Below, in pieces: positions 27,138-33,598 of a stretch of DNA of 35,196 bases. The stretch is from an uncultured Candidatus Poseidoniales archaeon (GTDB taxonomy: Archaea > Thermoplasmatota > Poseidoniia > Poseidoniales > Poseidoniaceae). The stretch spans positions 1-35,196 of the forward strand of contig CACODE010000016.1 of assembly GCA_902625885.1 (NCBI GenBank). Direction: 5' to 3'. Positions within the stretch are counted from its first letter, which is position 1. The number at the start of each line of letters is the position of its first letter. A program made the position numbers and the translations under genes. The notes beneath the pieces were generated by a model. The model was not told where the DNA came from and did not search any database. It saw only the letters and a program-made list of their open reading frames with translations.

Positions 27138-28253
27138 TTATCGTTTTACCACGATGGTCAGCACGTCGCCATCCTTCAGTTGATGGTCCAGCCCCACCCG
27201 CTGATCGTCGAACTTGGCACTCGGCCCACGGATGCGAGCAAACCGAAACTTCCTCACGAAATCTCGGTGCAGCTTCACGCAGATGTTCTGCACGGTGGAA
27301 TCGTCCTTGACAATGAGCGGTTCCTCCATGTCGGCTTCTTGGCCTTGTGGCTTGAGGAAGACCCGCATAAAACCGAGGTTGTCATAGATGAAATCCTTGA
27401 GTTCCTCCAGCCCGATTTCTTTGAACGCCGAGATGTTCATGATGGGCCACTGTTGAGGGAGGGCAGACTTTGCCCGAGCGATATCGTCCTCGGTAGCGAT
27501 GTCGATTTTGTTGATGGCGATGACGGCTTTTTCGTACACCCGGTTGCCAGCCAGTGCATCCACAATTTGTTCGGCAGTGGAATTCTCACGCAGGGTGACC
27601 AGCGCCGAAGTAAAGCCAAACGATCGAATGATGTCAGCCATTTCTTCCTCGGTCAGGTGCGTTTGTTCCACGGTGCTGCGGACTTCAATACCGCCTCGGT
27701 CCGTTCGCTTGATGAAGACGGGTGGCTTGACTTCGTTGAGTCGCAGTCCAGCGTTGTGCAGTTCCCGGTGAAGGACGTTGAAGTGCCCGTCTTGAAACGG
27801 GTCAACGATGTAGAGCACCATGTCGGCGCTTCGAATCACGTTGAGGATTTCACGCCCTCGCCCCTTGCCCTCAGCGGCCCCTTTGATAAGACCGGGCAAG
27901 TCGAGAATCTGGATTTTCGCACCCCGGTGTTCCATCACGCCCGGTATGCAGGTGAGGGTGGTGAACGCATAACCGCCGGTTTCGGAGTGGGCGTCGGTCA
28001 CCTTGGAAATGAGCGTGGATTTGCCCACGGAAGGGAAACCAACGAGCGCAACGGTAGCATCACCGGATTTTCGAACTTCGAAACCCTTGCCGCCACCGCT
28101 GGCTTTTGAGTGCGCTGCGGCCTTTTCTTCCTTGAGCTTGAGTTGGGCAATCTTGGCCTTCAGCTTCCCAATGTGAGCGTTGGTGGCCTTGTTTTTCTGG
28201 GTCTTGTCGATCTCGGCGCGAATCATCTCGATTTGCTCCTTGATCGTCGCCAC
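27138..28253 (-). CDS. DRG-family GTPase
   Basis: The GTG at 28253 (read on the - strand) gives 371 residues, the usual length of archaeal DRG proteins, and has AGGAGGG 6 bases upstream. A longer frame to 28349 adds 32 residues unlike the family and is rejected. The protein is a developmentally regulated GTP-binding protein (Obg/DRG class), linked to ribosomes in archaea and eukaryotes. Visible parts are an N-terminal basic helix-rich segment (to about 55), Walker A GFPSVGKST (72-80), a G2 region with YAFTTLTC, DLPGLIKGAAEGKGRG (from 118, the Obg-type G3 region), NKID (248-251, G4), the DRG insertion, and a C-terminal TGS domain (about 300-371) ending in GDVLTIVVKR. All GTPase motifs look intact. 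It is transcribed convergently with the lipoprotein gene and divergently from the hypothetical gene at 28379. Confidence 0.97.
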   Translation of the reverse strand: MATIKEQIEMIRAEIDKTQKNKATNAHIGKLKAKIAQLKLKEEKAAAHSKASGGGKGFEVRKSGDATVALVGFPSVGKSTLISKVTDAHSETGGYAFTTLTCIPGVMEHRGAKIQILDLPGLIKGAAEGKGRGREILNVIRSADMVLYIVDPFQDGHFNVLHRELHNAGLRLNEVKPPVFIKRTDRGGIEVRSTVEQTHLTEEEMADIIRSFGFTSALVTLRENSTAEQIVDALAGNRVYEKAVIAINKIDIATEDDIARAKSALPQQWPIMNISAFKEIGLEELKDFIYDNLGFMRVFLKPQGQEADMEEPLIVKDDSTVQNICVKLHRDFVRKFRFARIRGPSAKFDDQRVGLDHQLKDGDVLTIVVKR

Positions 28254-28259
28254 GGCCAA

Positions 28260-28266
28260 CCCTCCT
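28260..28266 (-). promoter_or_regulatory. Shine-Dalgarno site for the DRG GTG start
   Basis: Read on the - strand this is AGGAGGG, 6 bases before the GTG at 28253. It fixes the start of the DRG gene at the point where family similarity begins. Confidence 0.75.
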
Positions 28267-28348
28267 GTACTTCGCTTCGGTTGGCTGTTCTTCAAGGCTC
28301 TTACGCAACCTGAAGTGCGGTGGGGCTCTTTCTTGGGAATACGATGCA

Positions 28349-28354
28349 CTCAAA
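28349..28354 (+). promoter_or_regulatory. Candidate TATA-like box for the 28379 gene
   Basis: CTCAAA lies 30 to 25 bases before the ATG at 28379, which has no Shine-Dalgarno site. This fits a leaderless archaeal transcript. Low confidence on its own; it is one of five similar sites. Confidence 0.3.
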
Positions 28355-28378
28355 CAGGACCGACGGTTGGCCAAAACC

Positions 28379-29062
28379 ATGGGGTTGGAAATGATTGGCC
28401 TTCTGGTCCACACCCCAACCCTGTACCACCTGTTGTCGCTGTCCTGGAACGATTTGAAATCGGGCATGGAAAAGGGGACTTTGCGCCCAAGACGGCCGAC
28501 CCAAGACGACGTGTTAACGACCACCTTTGCCATTGACGCCGAAGCCGAACTGCTCGACTGGATGGACGAACAATCCGTTGACCCCGACCAGCGAGTGGAG
28601 CACGCCCTGTCTGAACTGGGCGACGGCGAGGAAGGCTTGCTTCACCTCATGATGTGGGCGAGCCCCGGGCAGTGGGAGGTCTGGGAAGGCCGAGCCTTTC
28701 TGTACCTTGAAAACGCCACGGGAGAAGTGGCCGAGGACATTCACGAACTCTACACCGCTCCGTTTTGGGAAGCGACCAAACAACGTTTGCGGGGTATTTC
28801 CGCAGACGAATACGCCGAGCGCGTGGTGTTGGACTGGATGGAACGCCGAAAAGCACTCGGCGAAACACTGGACGAGGCGCTTGACCCCAAAATCTTCCCA
28901 ACGTTTGAAGCGCATTCTCAGGCAGCCAGGGCGCTTGTCCATGTCGTCAATCGCGAGGCTGAGGAACAGGATCTCGTGCTGGTCGTGGGGCGAGAACACC
29001 TCGAACCGGAAAAATGGGGACATGGTCAGTGGAACCTTTCCACCTTTCTCCAGTCGCTTTAG
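28379..29062 (+). CDS. Conserved-looking hypothetical protein
   Basis: The ATG at 28379 gives 227 residues; a TTG at 28367 and an ATG at 28391 share the frame. The ATG at 28379 is preferred because a TATA-like CTCAAA stands 30 bases before it, although the choice is uncertain. The product is acidic, mostly helical, and soluble, without signal peptide or membrane helix. Notable pieces are VHTPTLYHLLSLSWNDL near the start, DDVLTTTFAIDAEAELLDW, a Glu-rich middle (SELGDGEEGLLHLMMW), and a C-terminal strand LVLVVGREHLEPEKWGHG. No known motif is visible and I do not recognise the family. It sits between the divergent DRG gene and grpE in the same direction, 39 bases before grpE. Steady GC-rich codon use supports a real gene. 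Confidence 0.75.
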   Translation: MGLEMIGLLVHTPTLYHLLSLSWNDLKSGMEKGTLRPRRPTQDDVLTTTFAIDAEAELLDWMDEQSVDPDQRVEHALSELGDGEEGLLHLMMWASPGQWEVWEGRAFLYLENATGEVAEDIHELYTAPFWEATKQRLRGISADEYAERVVLDWMERRKALGETLDEALDPKIFPTFEAHSQAARALVHVVNREAEEQDLVLVVGREHLEPEKWGHGQWNLSTFLQSL

Positions 29063-29070
29063 GCGTGGGG

Positions 29071-29076
29071 TTCAAA
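29071..29076 (+). promoter_or_regulatory. Candidate TATA-like box for grpE
   Basis: TTCAAA (followed by AT) lies 31 to 26 bases before the grpE ATG in a 39-base gap. No Shine-Dalgarno site precedes that ATG, so a leaderless transcript is plausible. Confidence 0.35.
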
Positions 29077-29101
29077 ATCCACCTCACCTGCCCGTCAATC
29101 A

Positions 29102-29677
29102 ATGTCGGACGAAACCCCCGGTGATGCACCGGTCGAAGAAGAGGCCGAACAGACCCCTCCAGTGGATGAGGTGACGCAGGAAACCGATGCAGAGGAGACG
29201 GTGGCTGAAGAGGTTGAAGAGGAGCGGGACCCGTTGGAGTTAGCGCTTGAGAGAGCGGAAACGGCCGAAAAGGAAATCGCCTACAAGGAGGCAGAAATCC
29301 AAAACGTCCGTAAACGCTTGATGGCAGAGAAAGCCGAGGCTATCCAATACGGCGGCATGGGTGTTGCTCGTCGAATGCTCACCATTCTGGGGGACGTTGA
29401 CCGAGCCATGACCGGCATCGAGGACGATGATCAATCGGCTGTTGCCCAAGGTTTGCGTCTTTTGCGAAACAAAATGTGGCACGAGCTGCAGGCCGATGGC
29501 GTGGCCGCCATAGAGGCCAAAGGATCGGCGTTTGATCCCTCAAAAATGGAGGCCATCGCCACCATTCCTGCAACCGAGGAACACGCTAGCGGCACGGTGG
29601 TTGACGTGCTGGAGCAGGGCTACATGTACAAATCGAAAGTCATCGTTGTTGCACGGGTCGTCGTCGCTTCAGACTGA
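29102..29677 (+). CDS. grpE: GrpE nucleotide exchange factor
   Basis: This 191-residue protein is GrpE, which drives ADP release from the chaperone DnaK in the cytoplasm. The first 45 residues are an acidic disordered tail. A long helix follows (about 46-85) with the family pattern IQNVRKRLMAEKAEAIQYG, then ARRMLTILGDVDRAM. The C-terminal beta domain shows the conserved ADGVAAIEAKGSAFDPSKME, TVVDVLEQGYMYKSKVI and a final ARVVVA. One usual Arg (in the motif RxAxVxV) reads VIVVARV, within normal variation. The length is typical. No DnaK or DnaJ gene lies in the window. The stop is 2 bases from the convergent nadM stop. Confidence 0.96.
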   Translation: MSDETPGDAPVEEEAEQTPPVDEVTQETDAEETVAEEVEEERDPLELALERAETAEKEIAYKEAEIQNVRKRLMAEKAEAIQYGGMGVARRMLTILGDVDRAMTGIEDDDQSAVAQGLRLLRNKMWHELQADGVAAIEAKGSAFDPSKMEAIATIPATEEHASGTVVDVLEQGYMYKSKVIVVARVVVASD

Positions 29678-29679
29678 AA

Positions 29680-30228
29680 TTACCCGGCGTGAACACCTGT
29701 CTCAAACGTGGAACAACGAAACATGGCATCGTTTTCGATGAGCCACTCCGTCACTTCTGCAGGAAGGCTGTTTCGCAGTACTTCACGTGCGGCTTCATCG
29801 TCCATCACGGTTGAGAGCATGCGGATGGTTTGGCGAACACGCCACCCTTCGTGCGTTTCTCGCTCTTTCAATTCAACATTGTGAACCTTCCATCCTGCCT
29901 CGCTGTAGAGCGTTGCCGTCGGACCGTCCGAGGTCACCAGTGTCCCTTCTCCGTGCGTTGCCGCCGCATGCTTAACCCAATTTGGAGGGTCGTTGATGTC
30001 ATCGATTTGCACCACCGTGATGGCCAACGCTTTGGCTTCTGCCCATGCTTCAACCATGGCCTGTCGCTCATCGGCCGTCCACGGATTGTCGGCTTCCCAA
30101 GCGGCTTGGGCAGAACCGATGGCGATGACGATATCGCCGCCCTGGGCGTGCTCAATCGCCGCTTCCACCAGGGTGGCATGACCAAGGTGGAACGGTTGGA
30201 ATCTACCGAGCACGATGCAGCGATTCAT
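29680..30228 (-). CDS. nadM: Archaeal-type nicotinamide-nucleotide adenylyltransferase
   Basis: The ATG at 30228 on the - strand gives 182 residues, beginning exactly at the nucleotidyltransferase fold; GGTGAT upstream is a plausible ribosome binding site. The enzyme joins ATP and nicotinamide mononucleotide to form NAD, in the last step of NAD synthesis. GRFQPFHLGH (8-17) carries the HxGH motif, and NPWTADERQAM (48-58) matches the archaeal NadM pattern. The usual late signature, a Ser/Thr-Gly-x-x-Ile-Arg stretch, is replaced by EGWRVRQTIRM, a departure from the version I know. The gene starts 7 bases after the stop of the aminotransferase gene on the same strand, so the two are probably co-transcribed. 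Confidence 0.9.
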   Translation of the reverse strand: MNRCIVLGRFQPFHLGHATLVEAAIEHAQGGDIVIAIGSAQAAWEADNPWTADERQAMVEAWAEAKALAITVVQIDDINDPPNWVKHAAATHGEGTLVTSDGPTATLYSEAGWKVHNVELKERETHEGWRVRQTIRMLSTVMDDEAAREVLRNSLPAEVTEWLIENDAMFRCSTFETGVHAG

Positions 30229-30235
30229 TGGCGCA

Positions 30236-31420
30236 TCACCCAAAATACGATTCGACATCGACATCTTTGAGGTCCACGCCAAAATCGGCAAAACAGTTTA
30301 GCATCCGCTTGCAACCTTCAATCATTTCTTCAACCGGTGTTTCACCCATAGAACCTATTCTGAACATCTTTCCTTTAAGATGGTCTTGAGCGCCAATGAC
30401 TTGCGTTTCGTACCGGTCTTTGAGCGCCGTCCGCCAGGCATCGTCAACGCCCTCTGGGTAGAGAATAGCGGTGACGGAGTTGCTTCGTTGACCGTCGTCA
30501 GCTAACAGCACGAAGCCGAGGTCAGTGAACAGGTCTCGAACGCCCTTAGCCATCCGTTCGCAACGGTCCCATCTTGCTTCGTTTGTCTCTTCACGCAGGT
30601 GGTCAAGGGCGGCGCTCCAACCCATGGCCAGATTGATGGCTGGAGTCCAAGGTGTTTGGTCGTCATCGCCTTTCTTGAGTGCGGAAATCAAATCGAGGTA
30701 GTAGCGCGGGTTGGCATCGCCCTGTTGGTGAATCGCTTTGATGCGCTCAATGCAATGCTGGTTGAGGGCTATGGCGGCGATGCCGGACGGTCCAGCCGTG
30801 CACTTTTGGGCCCCCATTACCACCGCTTCCGCCTTCCACTGTTCTGGGTGGACCGGCATGCCGCCCACCGACGTGATACCGTCAAGAATGAACGCCACAT
30901 TGTGCCGTTCGCACATTTCCGCAATCGCTTCGGCGTCTTGCGTGATGCCGCTGCTGGTTTCGTTGTGGCAGATGAGGAGGGCTTCATAGCACCCGCGTTC
31001 CAGTTGTTGCTCGAGCTCGTAAAGATCAAACGAGCGCCCCCAGTCGTACTTCAGTTGCTTAACGTTGCAAAACTGGCGACAGATATCGGCGACCCTTTCA
31101 CCGAACTTGCCGTTGGTTGGCACCAATACGAGGTCGTTGTTTCGAAAACGGTTGGCGATCACCATTTCCATAGCGGCCGTGCCGCTTCCCGACACCACGA
31201 CCACGCAATAACCGTCCTCGCCGGTCCAAGATTGCGATTTCATCTCCGGTAGCGAAGGTGAGAGGTTGAAGGCGTAGCGCAGGCCGGAATTCAACTTCGC
31301 CATCACTTGTCGGAACTCTGGGCCACGAGCCGTCATCACGGGTGTCGCCATCGCTTGGAGGCAGGCGTCGTTCATGCGCACAGGGCCAGGCACCAGAAAA
31401 CAATCGCCGGTGTGGGCCAT
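30236..31420 (-). CDS. Class V PLP-dependent aminotransferase (serine-pyruvate/alanine-glyoxylate type)
   Basis: The ATG at 31420 gives 394 residues, the normal size. The frame stays open to 31918 but that extension is the shadow of pdxT on the other strand. No Shine-Dalgarno site precedes the ATG; a TATA-like TTCAAA at -29 suggests a leaderless transcript. The fold is type I PLP aminotransferase, class V. Visible parts are LVPGPV near residue 10, the phosphate-binding SGSGTAAME (77-85), HNETSSG (152-158), the cofactor Asp in ILDGITSVGG (Asp180), and the PLP lysine in GAQKCTAGPSG (Lys206). The family includes serine-pyruvate, serine-glyoxylate and alanine-glyoxylate aminotransferases; the substrate cannot be decided here. 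The gene precedes nadM in an operon and diverges from pdxT, which makes its cofactor. Confidence 0.93.
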   Translation of the reverse strand: MAHTGDCFLVPGPVRMNDACLQAMATPVMTARGPEFRQVMAKLNSGLRYAFNLSPSLPEMKSQSWTGEDGYCVVVVSGSGTAAMEMVIANRFRNNDLVLVPTNGKFGERVADICRQFCNVKQLKYDWGRSFDLYELEQQLERGCYEALLICHNETSSGITQDAEAIAEMCERHNVAFILDGITSVGGMPVHPEQWKAEAVVMGAQKCTAGPSGIAAIALNQHCIERIKAIHQQGDANPRYYLDLISALKKGDDDQTPWTPAINLAMGWSAALDHLREETNEARWDRCERMAKGVRDLFTDLGFVLLADDGQRSNSVTAILYPEGVDDAWRTALKDRYETQVIGAQDHLKGKMFRIGSMGETPVEEMIEGCKRMLNCFADFGVDLKDVDVESYFG

Positions 31421-31442
31421 GTTTGTGGGAGGCCACGGCGGT

Positions 31443-31464
31443 CTTTGAAGTGCATGCTTCAAAG
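31443..31464. repeat. Perfect 8-bp inverted repeat in the aminotransferase/pdxT divergent gap
   Basis: CTTTGAAG and CTTCAAAG form a perfect inverted repeat with a 6-base loop (TGCATG). It lies 23 to 44 bases upstream of the aminotransferase start, and one arm contains the TATA-like hexamer for that gene. A regulator bound here could block that promoter. A T-run follows at 31478-31484 on the + strand, but no + gene ends nearby, so a terminator is unlikely. Confidence 0.5.
31444..31449 (-). promoter_or_regulatory. Candidate TATA-like box for the aminotransferase-nadM operon
   Basis: Read on the - strand this is TTCAAA, 29 to 24 bases before the ATG at 31420. It is embedded in an arm of the inverted repeat. 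The gene has no Shine-Dalgarno site, consistent with a leaderless transcript. Confidence 0.35.
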
Positions 31465-31524
31465 CCCTCGTTTGTTCTTTTTTTGAAGCGTTGGACTGAT
31501 AGGTGAGGGGATGAACGCCGTCGC

Positions 31525-32220
31525 ATGCTCCGTGTGGGTTTGGCGATGCTTCAGGGCGCCCGTCATGAACATGCGGAAGCCTTGCGCGGAGCGGCTGCCG
31601 AATTGGATGTTGACCTCCACGTTGTTGAATGCCGTCGCGCCGAACACGTTGACGAGACACTTGATGCGCTCGTTCTTCCGGGCGGCGAGTCCACCACCAT
31701 GCGAATAGCCAGCCGCTACGAGTCGCTTCTTGCCGCTTTGTTTGCGTGGATGGACGCTCATCCCGAGCGGCCGGTTCTTGGAACGTGTGCGGGAGCCATT
31801 CTCCTTGCGGCACCGGGGCTGGGTAACAAACCCTACATCGATGCAGGTATTTCACGAAACGCCTGGGGTCGCCAACGAGATTCGTTTGAAGCGGTTGTTG
31901 AGGTTGAACTTGCCGCACCTTCCGCAGAATTCAGAAAAACCGCCCCCGCCCCGAGAGACCGGTTCGCTCATCAACCGCTCGAAGTGGCCTCTCAAGGAGC
32001 CTCCGCGGTACCGGATGGCTTTCCCGGCGTCTTCATTCGTGCACCACGATTCGAACAAGACGCTGTAGGCTGCCAAACGGTTGCCAGGCTTGGCGACGAA
32101 ATCGTCGGCGTTCTCGACGGGCGTCGTCTCGGGGTAACCTTCCATCCAGAGCTGACCATGGACCGACGGTTTCATCGTTGGTTACTTTCCGAAGCATCAA
32201 ATGCGAAGGAGGTGAAGTGA
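31525..32220 (+). CDS. pdxT: Pyridoxal 5'-phosphate synthase glutaminase subunit
   Basis: This 231-residue protein is the class I glutaminase that supplies ammonia to PdxS for making pyridoxal phosphate. It begins with the family pattern VGLAMLQGARHEH, then ALVLPGGEST (52-57 for PGGEST), the nucleophile in GTCAGA (Cys88), GRQRDSFEA, and the late catalytic FHPE (His207, Glu209). The catalytic triad looks complete. A segment between GRQ and the C-terminal part (APAPRDRFAHQPLEVASQ) is longer than in most versions I know. No pdxS is in the window. The stop overlaps the start of the radical SAM gene by 1 base (TGATG), so the two are translationally coupled. The gene is divergent from a PLP-dependent aminotransferase. 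Confidence 0.94.
   Translation: MLRVGLAMLQGARHEHAEALRGAAAELDVDLHVVECRRAEHVDETLDALVLPGGESTTMRIASRYESLLAALFAWMDAHPERPVLGTCAGAILLAAPGLGNKPYIDAGISRNAWGRQRDSFEAVVEVELAAPSAEFRKTAPAPRDRFAHQPLEVASQGASAVPDGFPGVFIRAPRFEQDAVGCQTVARLGDEIVGVLDGRRLGVTFHPELTMDRRFHRWLLSEASNAKEVK
32208..32215 (+). promoter_or_regulatory. Shine-Dalgarno site for the radical SAM gene
   Basis: GGAGGTGA sits at the 3' end of pdxT, 4 bases before the ATG at 32220. It selects this ATG over upstream in-frame starts and supports coupled translation. Confidence 0.7.
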
Positions 32221-33302
32221 TGCGAAGTTTGCCCATAGCGACCGAGATTTTGCCCGCCGAAGAGGGCGAGGCAGAGGGTTGCGTTCAATGCCAAAAAGGC
32301 AGCAAACTCGTGCTTTTCGTGACCGGTAAGTGCCACTGGGGGTGCGATTACTGCCCTCTTTCCGAGAATCGCCGCGAAACACCGGACATGTTTGCTAACG
32401 AACGACGATGCACCAGTTGGGAAGAAGTGATTGAGGAAGGACGGGCGATGCAAGCCACCGGAACGGGCATCACCGGGGGCGATCCGATGCTGGACCTCGA
32501 AAAGACGCTTGAAGCCGTGAGCCGGCTAAAGGAGGCCTTCGGCCAAGGCCATCACATCCACGTTTACACGTCCATTCCGTTCAACCCCAAGCGGGCCAGA
32601 GATTTTGCCGAAGCGGGGCTTGACGAAATTCGGTTTCACCTTCTCGACGGGACCACCAAGAAGTACAAAGCGACCATGAATGCTTGTGCAGAGCACGGCA
32701 TCAAGGTCGGCGTGGAACTGCCGTGCGAGCCAGACAAAGAGGCTCAATTGTTTTCGCTGTTGGAAGACCTTGCTACGGTGCCCGTGTCGTTCCTGAACCT
32801 CAACGAGTTGGAAATTACCGTGGGCAATCAGCACAACATGGACGTTCGCGGGTTCAACCTGAGCGGGGGCATAACCGCCGCCGCTGAGGGCTCGGCAAAC
32901 TTGGCCATGCGGTTGAAGAAAGCGGCGGCCGACAAGCCGTTTCACCTCAAGTTCTGCACGGCCAAATTCAAGGATGCGGGCCAGTTGAGAAACCGTTTCA
33001 AGCGTCGTGGTCAAGCAACGCTACGTCCTTACGAGGTGCTCAGCGACGACGACACCGTCCTTTTCGGCGCCATCCCCACTTCTTTGGAAGATGCGCATGA
33101 CGACATGAGCGAGTTGCAAAAAGAACTCGGTATGGCCGAAGGATGGCTTCGCTACGACGCTGCCTTCGAGCGCATTGAACTTCCCTTGTCGTTAGCGGAG
33201 GACCTCGCTGAGGTGGTTGAAGTGCCTGTTCTCCTTGTGGAAGTTCATCCAACTCACGAACGTCTTGAGGTCGGTGTTGTCCACTTGAACGAGCACCGAT
33301 GA
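32220..33302 (+). CDS. Radical SAM protein of the COG2108 type
   Basis: The ATG at 32220 gives 360 residues with a strong Shine-Dalgarno site and a 1-base overlap with pdxT. The iron-sulfur motif is CxxxCxxC in CHWGCDYCPL (Cys38, 42, 45), which binds the [4Fe-4S] cluster that cleaves S-adenosylmethionine. An extra CxxC pair (CVQC, 21-24) precedes it, followed by KLVLFVTG, and ANERRCTSWEEV and TGGDPM (85-90) follow. This order matches the archaeal COG2108 family, described as related to pyruvate formate-lyase activating enzymes; its reaction is not known to me. A C-terminal part of about 60 residues (from GAIPTSLEDAH) ends in HPTHERLEVGVVHLNEHR. Coupling to pdxT is a contextual hint only. Confidence 0.9.
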   Translation: MRSLPIATEILPAEEGEAEGCVQCQKGSKLVLFVTGKCHWGCDYCPLSENRRETPDMFANERRCTSWEEVIEEGRAMQATGTGITGGDPMLDLEKTLEAVSRLKEAFGQGHHIHVYTSIPFNPKRARDFAEAGLDEIRFHLLDGTTKKYKATMNACAEHGIKVGVELPCEPDKEAQLFSLLEDLATVPVSFLNLNELEITVGNQHNMDVRGFNLSGGITAAAEGSANLAMRLKKAAADKPFHLKFCTAKFKDAGQLRNRFKRRGQATLRPYEVLSDDDTVLFGAIPTSLEDAHDDMSELQKELGMAEGWLRYDAAFERIELPLSLAEDLAEVVEVPVLLVEVHPTHERLEVGVVHLNEHR

Positions 33303-33313
33303 AAACGGGATGG

Positions 33314-33320
33314 CTTATAC
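33314..33320 (+). promoter_or_regulatory. Candidate TATA box for tRNA-Val
   Basis: CTTATAC lies 35 to 29 bases before the first base of the tRNA gene, the expected place for an archaeal TATA box when transcription starts a few bases upstream of the mature tRNA. Confidence 0.4.
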
Positions 33321-33348
33321 CTGCGAGGTGGGTCGCCGATTTACCTAG

Positions 33349-33421
33349 GGGCTCGTGGTCTAGGGGTTATGACGTCGCCTTCACATGGCGAAGATCGCCG
33401 GTTCAATTCCGGCCGAGCCCA
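33349..33421 (+). tRNA. tRNA-Val (anticodon CAC)
   Basis: The 73-base gene folds into a full cloverleaf. The acceptor stem GGGCTCG pairs with CGAGCCC, the D arm has GTC/GAC, the anticodon stem TCGCC pairs with GGCGA around the loop TTCACAT, and the T arm GCCGG/CCGGC holds the loop TTCAATT. The anticodon at positions 34-36 is CAC, reading the valine codon GUG. The discriminator is A and CCA is not encoded. There is no intron. Confidence 0.93.
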
Positions 33422-33490
33422 TATCGAATCAACACAAGGCTGGATTGAGCCAGCAACGAACAACCTGCATTGAATCGTCGAGTTCGTTTG

Positions 33491-33516
33491 CGCCGGTTCA
33501 ATTTCGGCCGAGCCCA
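33491..33516 (+). repeat. Partial copy of the tRNA-Val 3' end
   Basis: These 26 bases repeat 33396-33421 with one change (C to T in the T stem), covering the T arm, the acceptor 3' strand and the discriminator A. Here the sequence continues with CCA, so the fragment ends ACCACCA-like, unlike the genomic tRNA. No matching 5' half lies upstream. It is either a degraded second tRNA gene or an attachment-site scar of an integrated element. Confidence 0.75.
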
Positions 33517-33571
33517 CCACTTTACGAATCCATTCAACTTGTGCCCACGAACCCATCGCTGGGCTACCTTC

Positions 33572-33577
33572 TTCAAC
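33572..33577 (+). promoter_or_regulatory. Candidate TATA-like box for the thioredoxin-CcdA gene
   Basis: TTCAAC lies 27 to 22 bases before the ATG at 33599, which lacks a Shine-Dalgarno site. Weak evidence, based on its likeness to four other sites in the window. Confidence 0.25.
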
Positions 33578-33598
33578 AACCCATGCTCAGTGTACCGC

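Noticed and set aside
27051-28109. Long + strand open frame of 352 codons
   Set aside because: It lies antisense to the DRG GTPase gene, whose motifs are unmistakable. The + frame is an artefact of GC-rich codon use.
28254-28349. N-terminal extension of the DRG GTPase
   Set aside because: The GTG at 28253 has a perfect Shine-Dalgarno site and gives the family's normal length.
31471-31490. Hairpin plus T-run as a + strand terminator
   Set aside because: No + strand gene ends upstream; the nearest upstream gene runs on the - strand. The inverted repeat is better explained as a regulator site.
31421-31918. N-terminal extension of the aminotransferase
   Set aside because: The extension overlaps pdxT on the other strand and has no similarity to class V aminotransferases; the family begins at the ATG at 31420.
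33422-33516. A split or permuted second tRNA
   Set aside because: Only the 3' third of a tRNA is present and no partner 5' segment or bulge-helix-bulge structure was found nearby.
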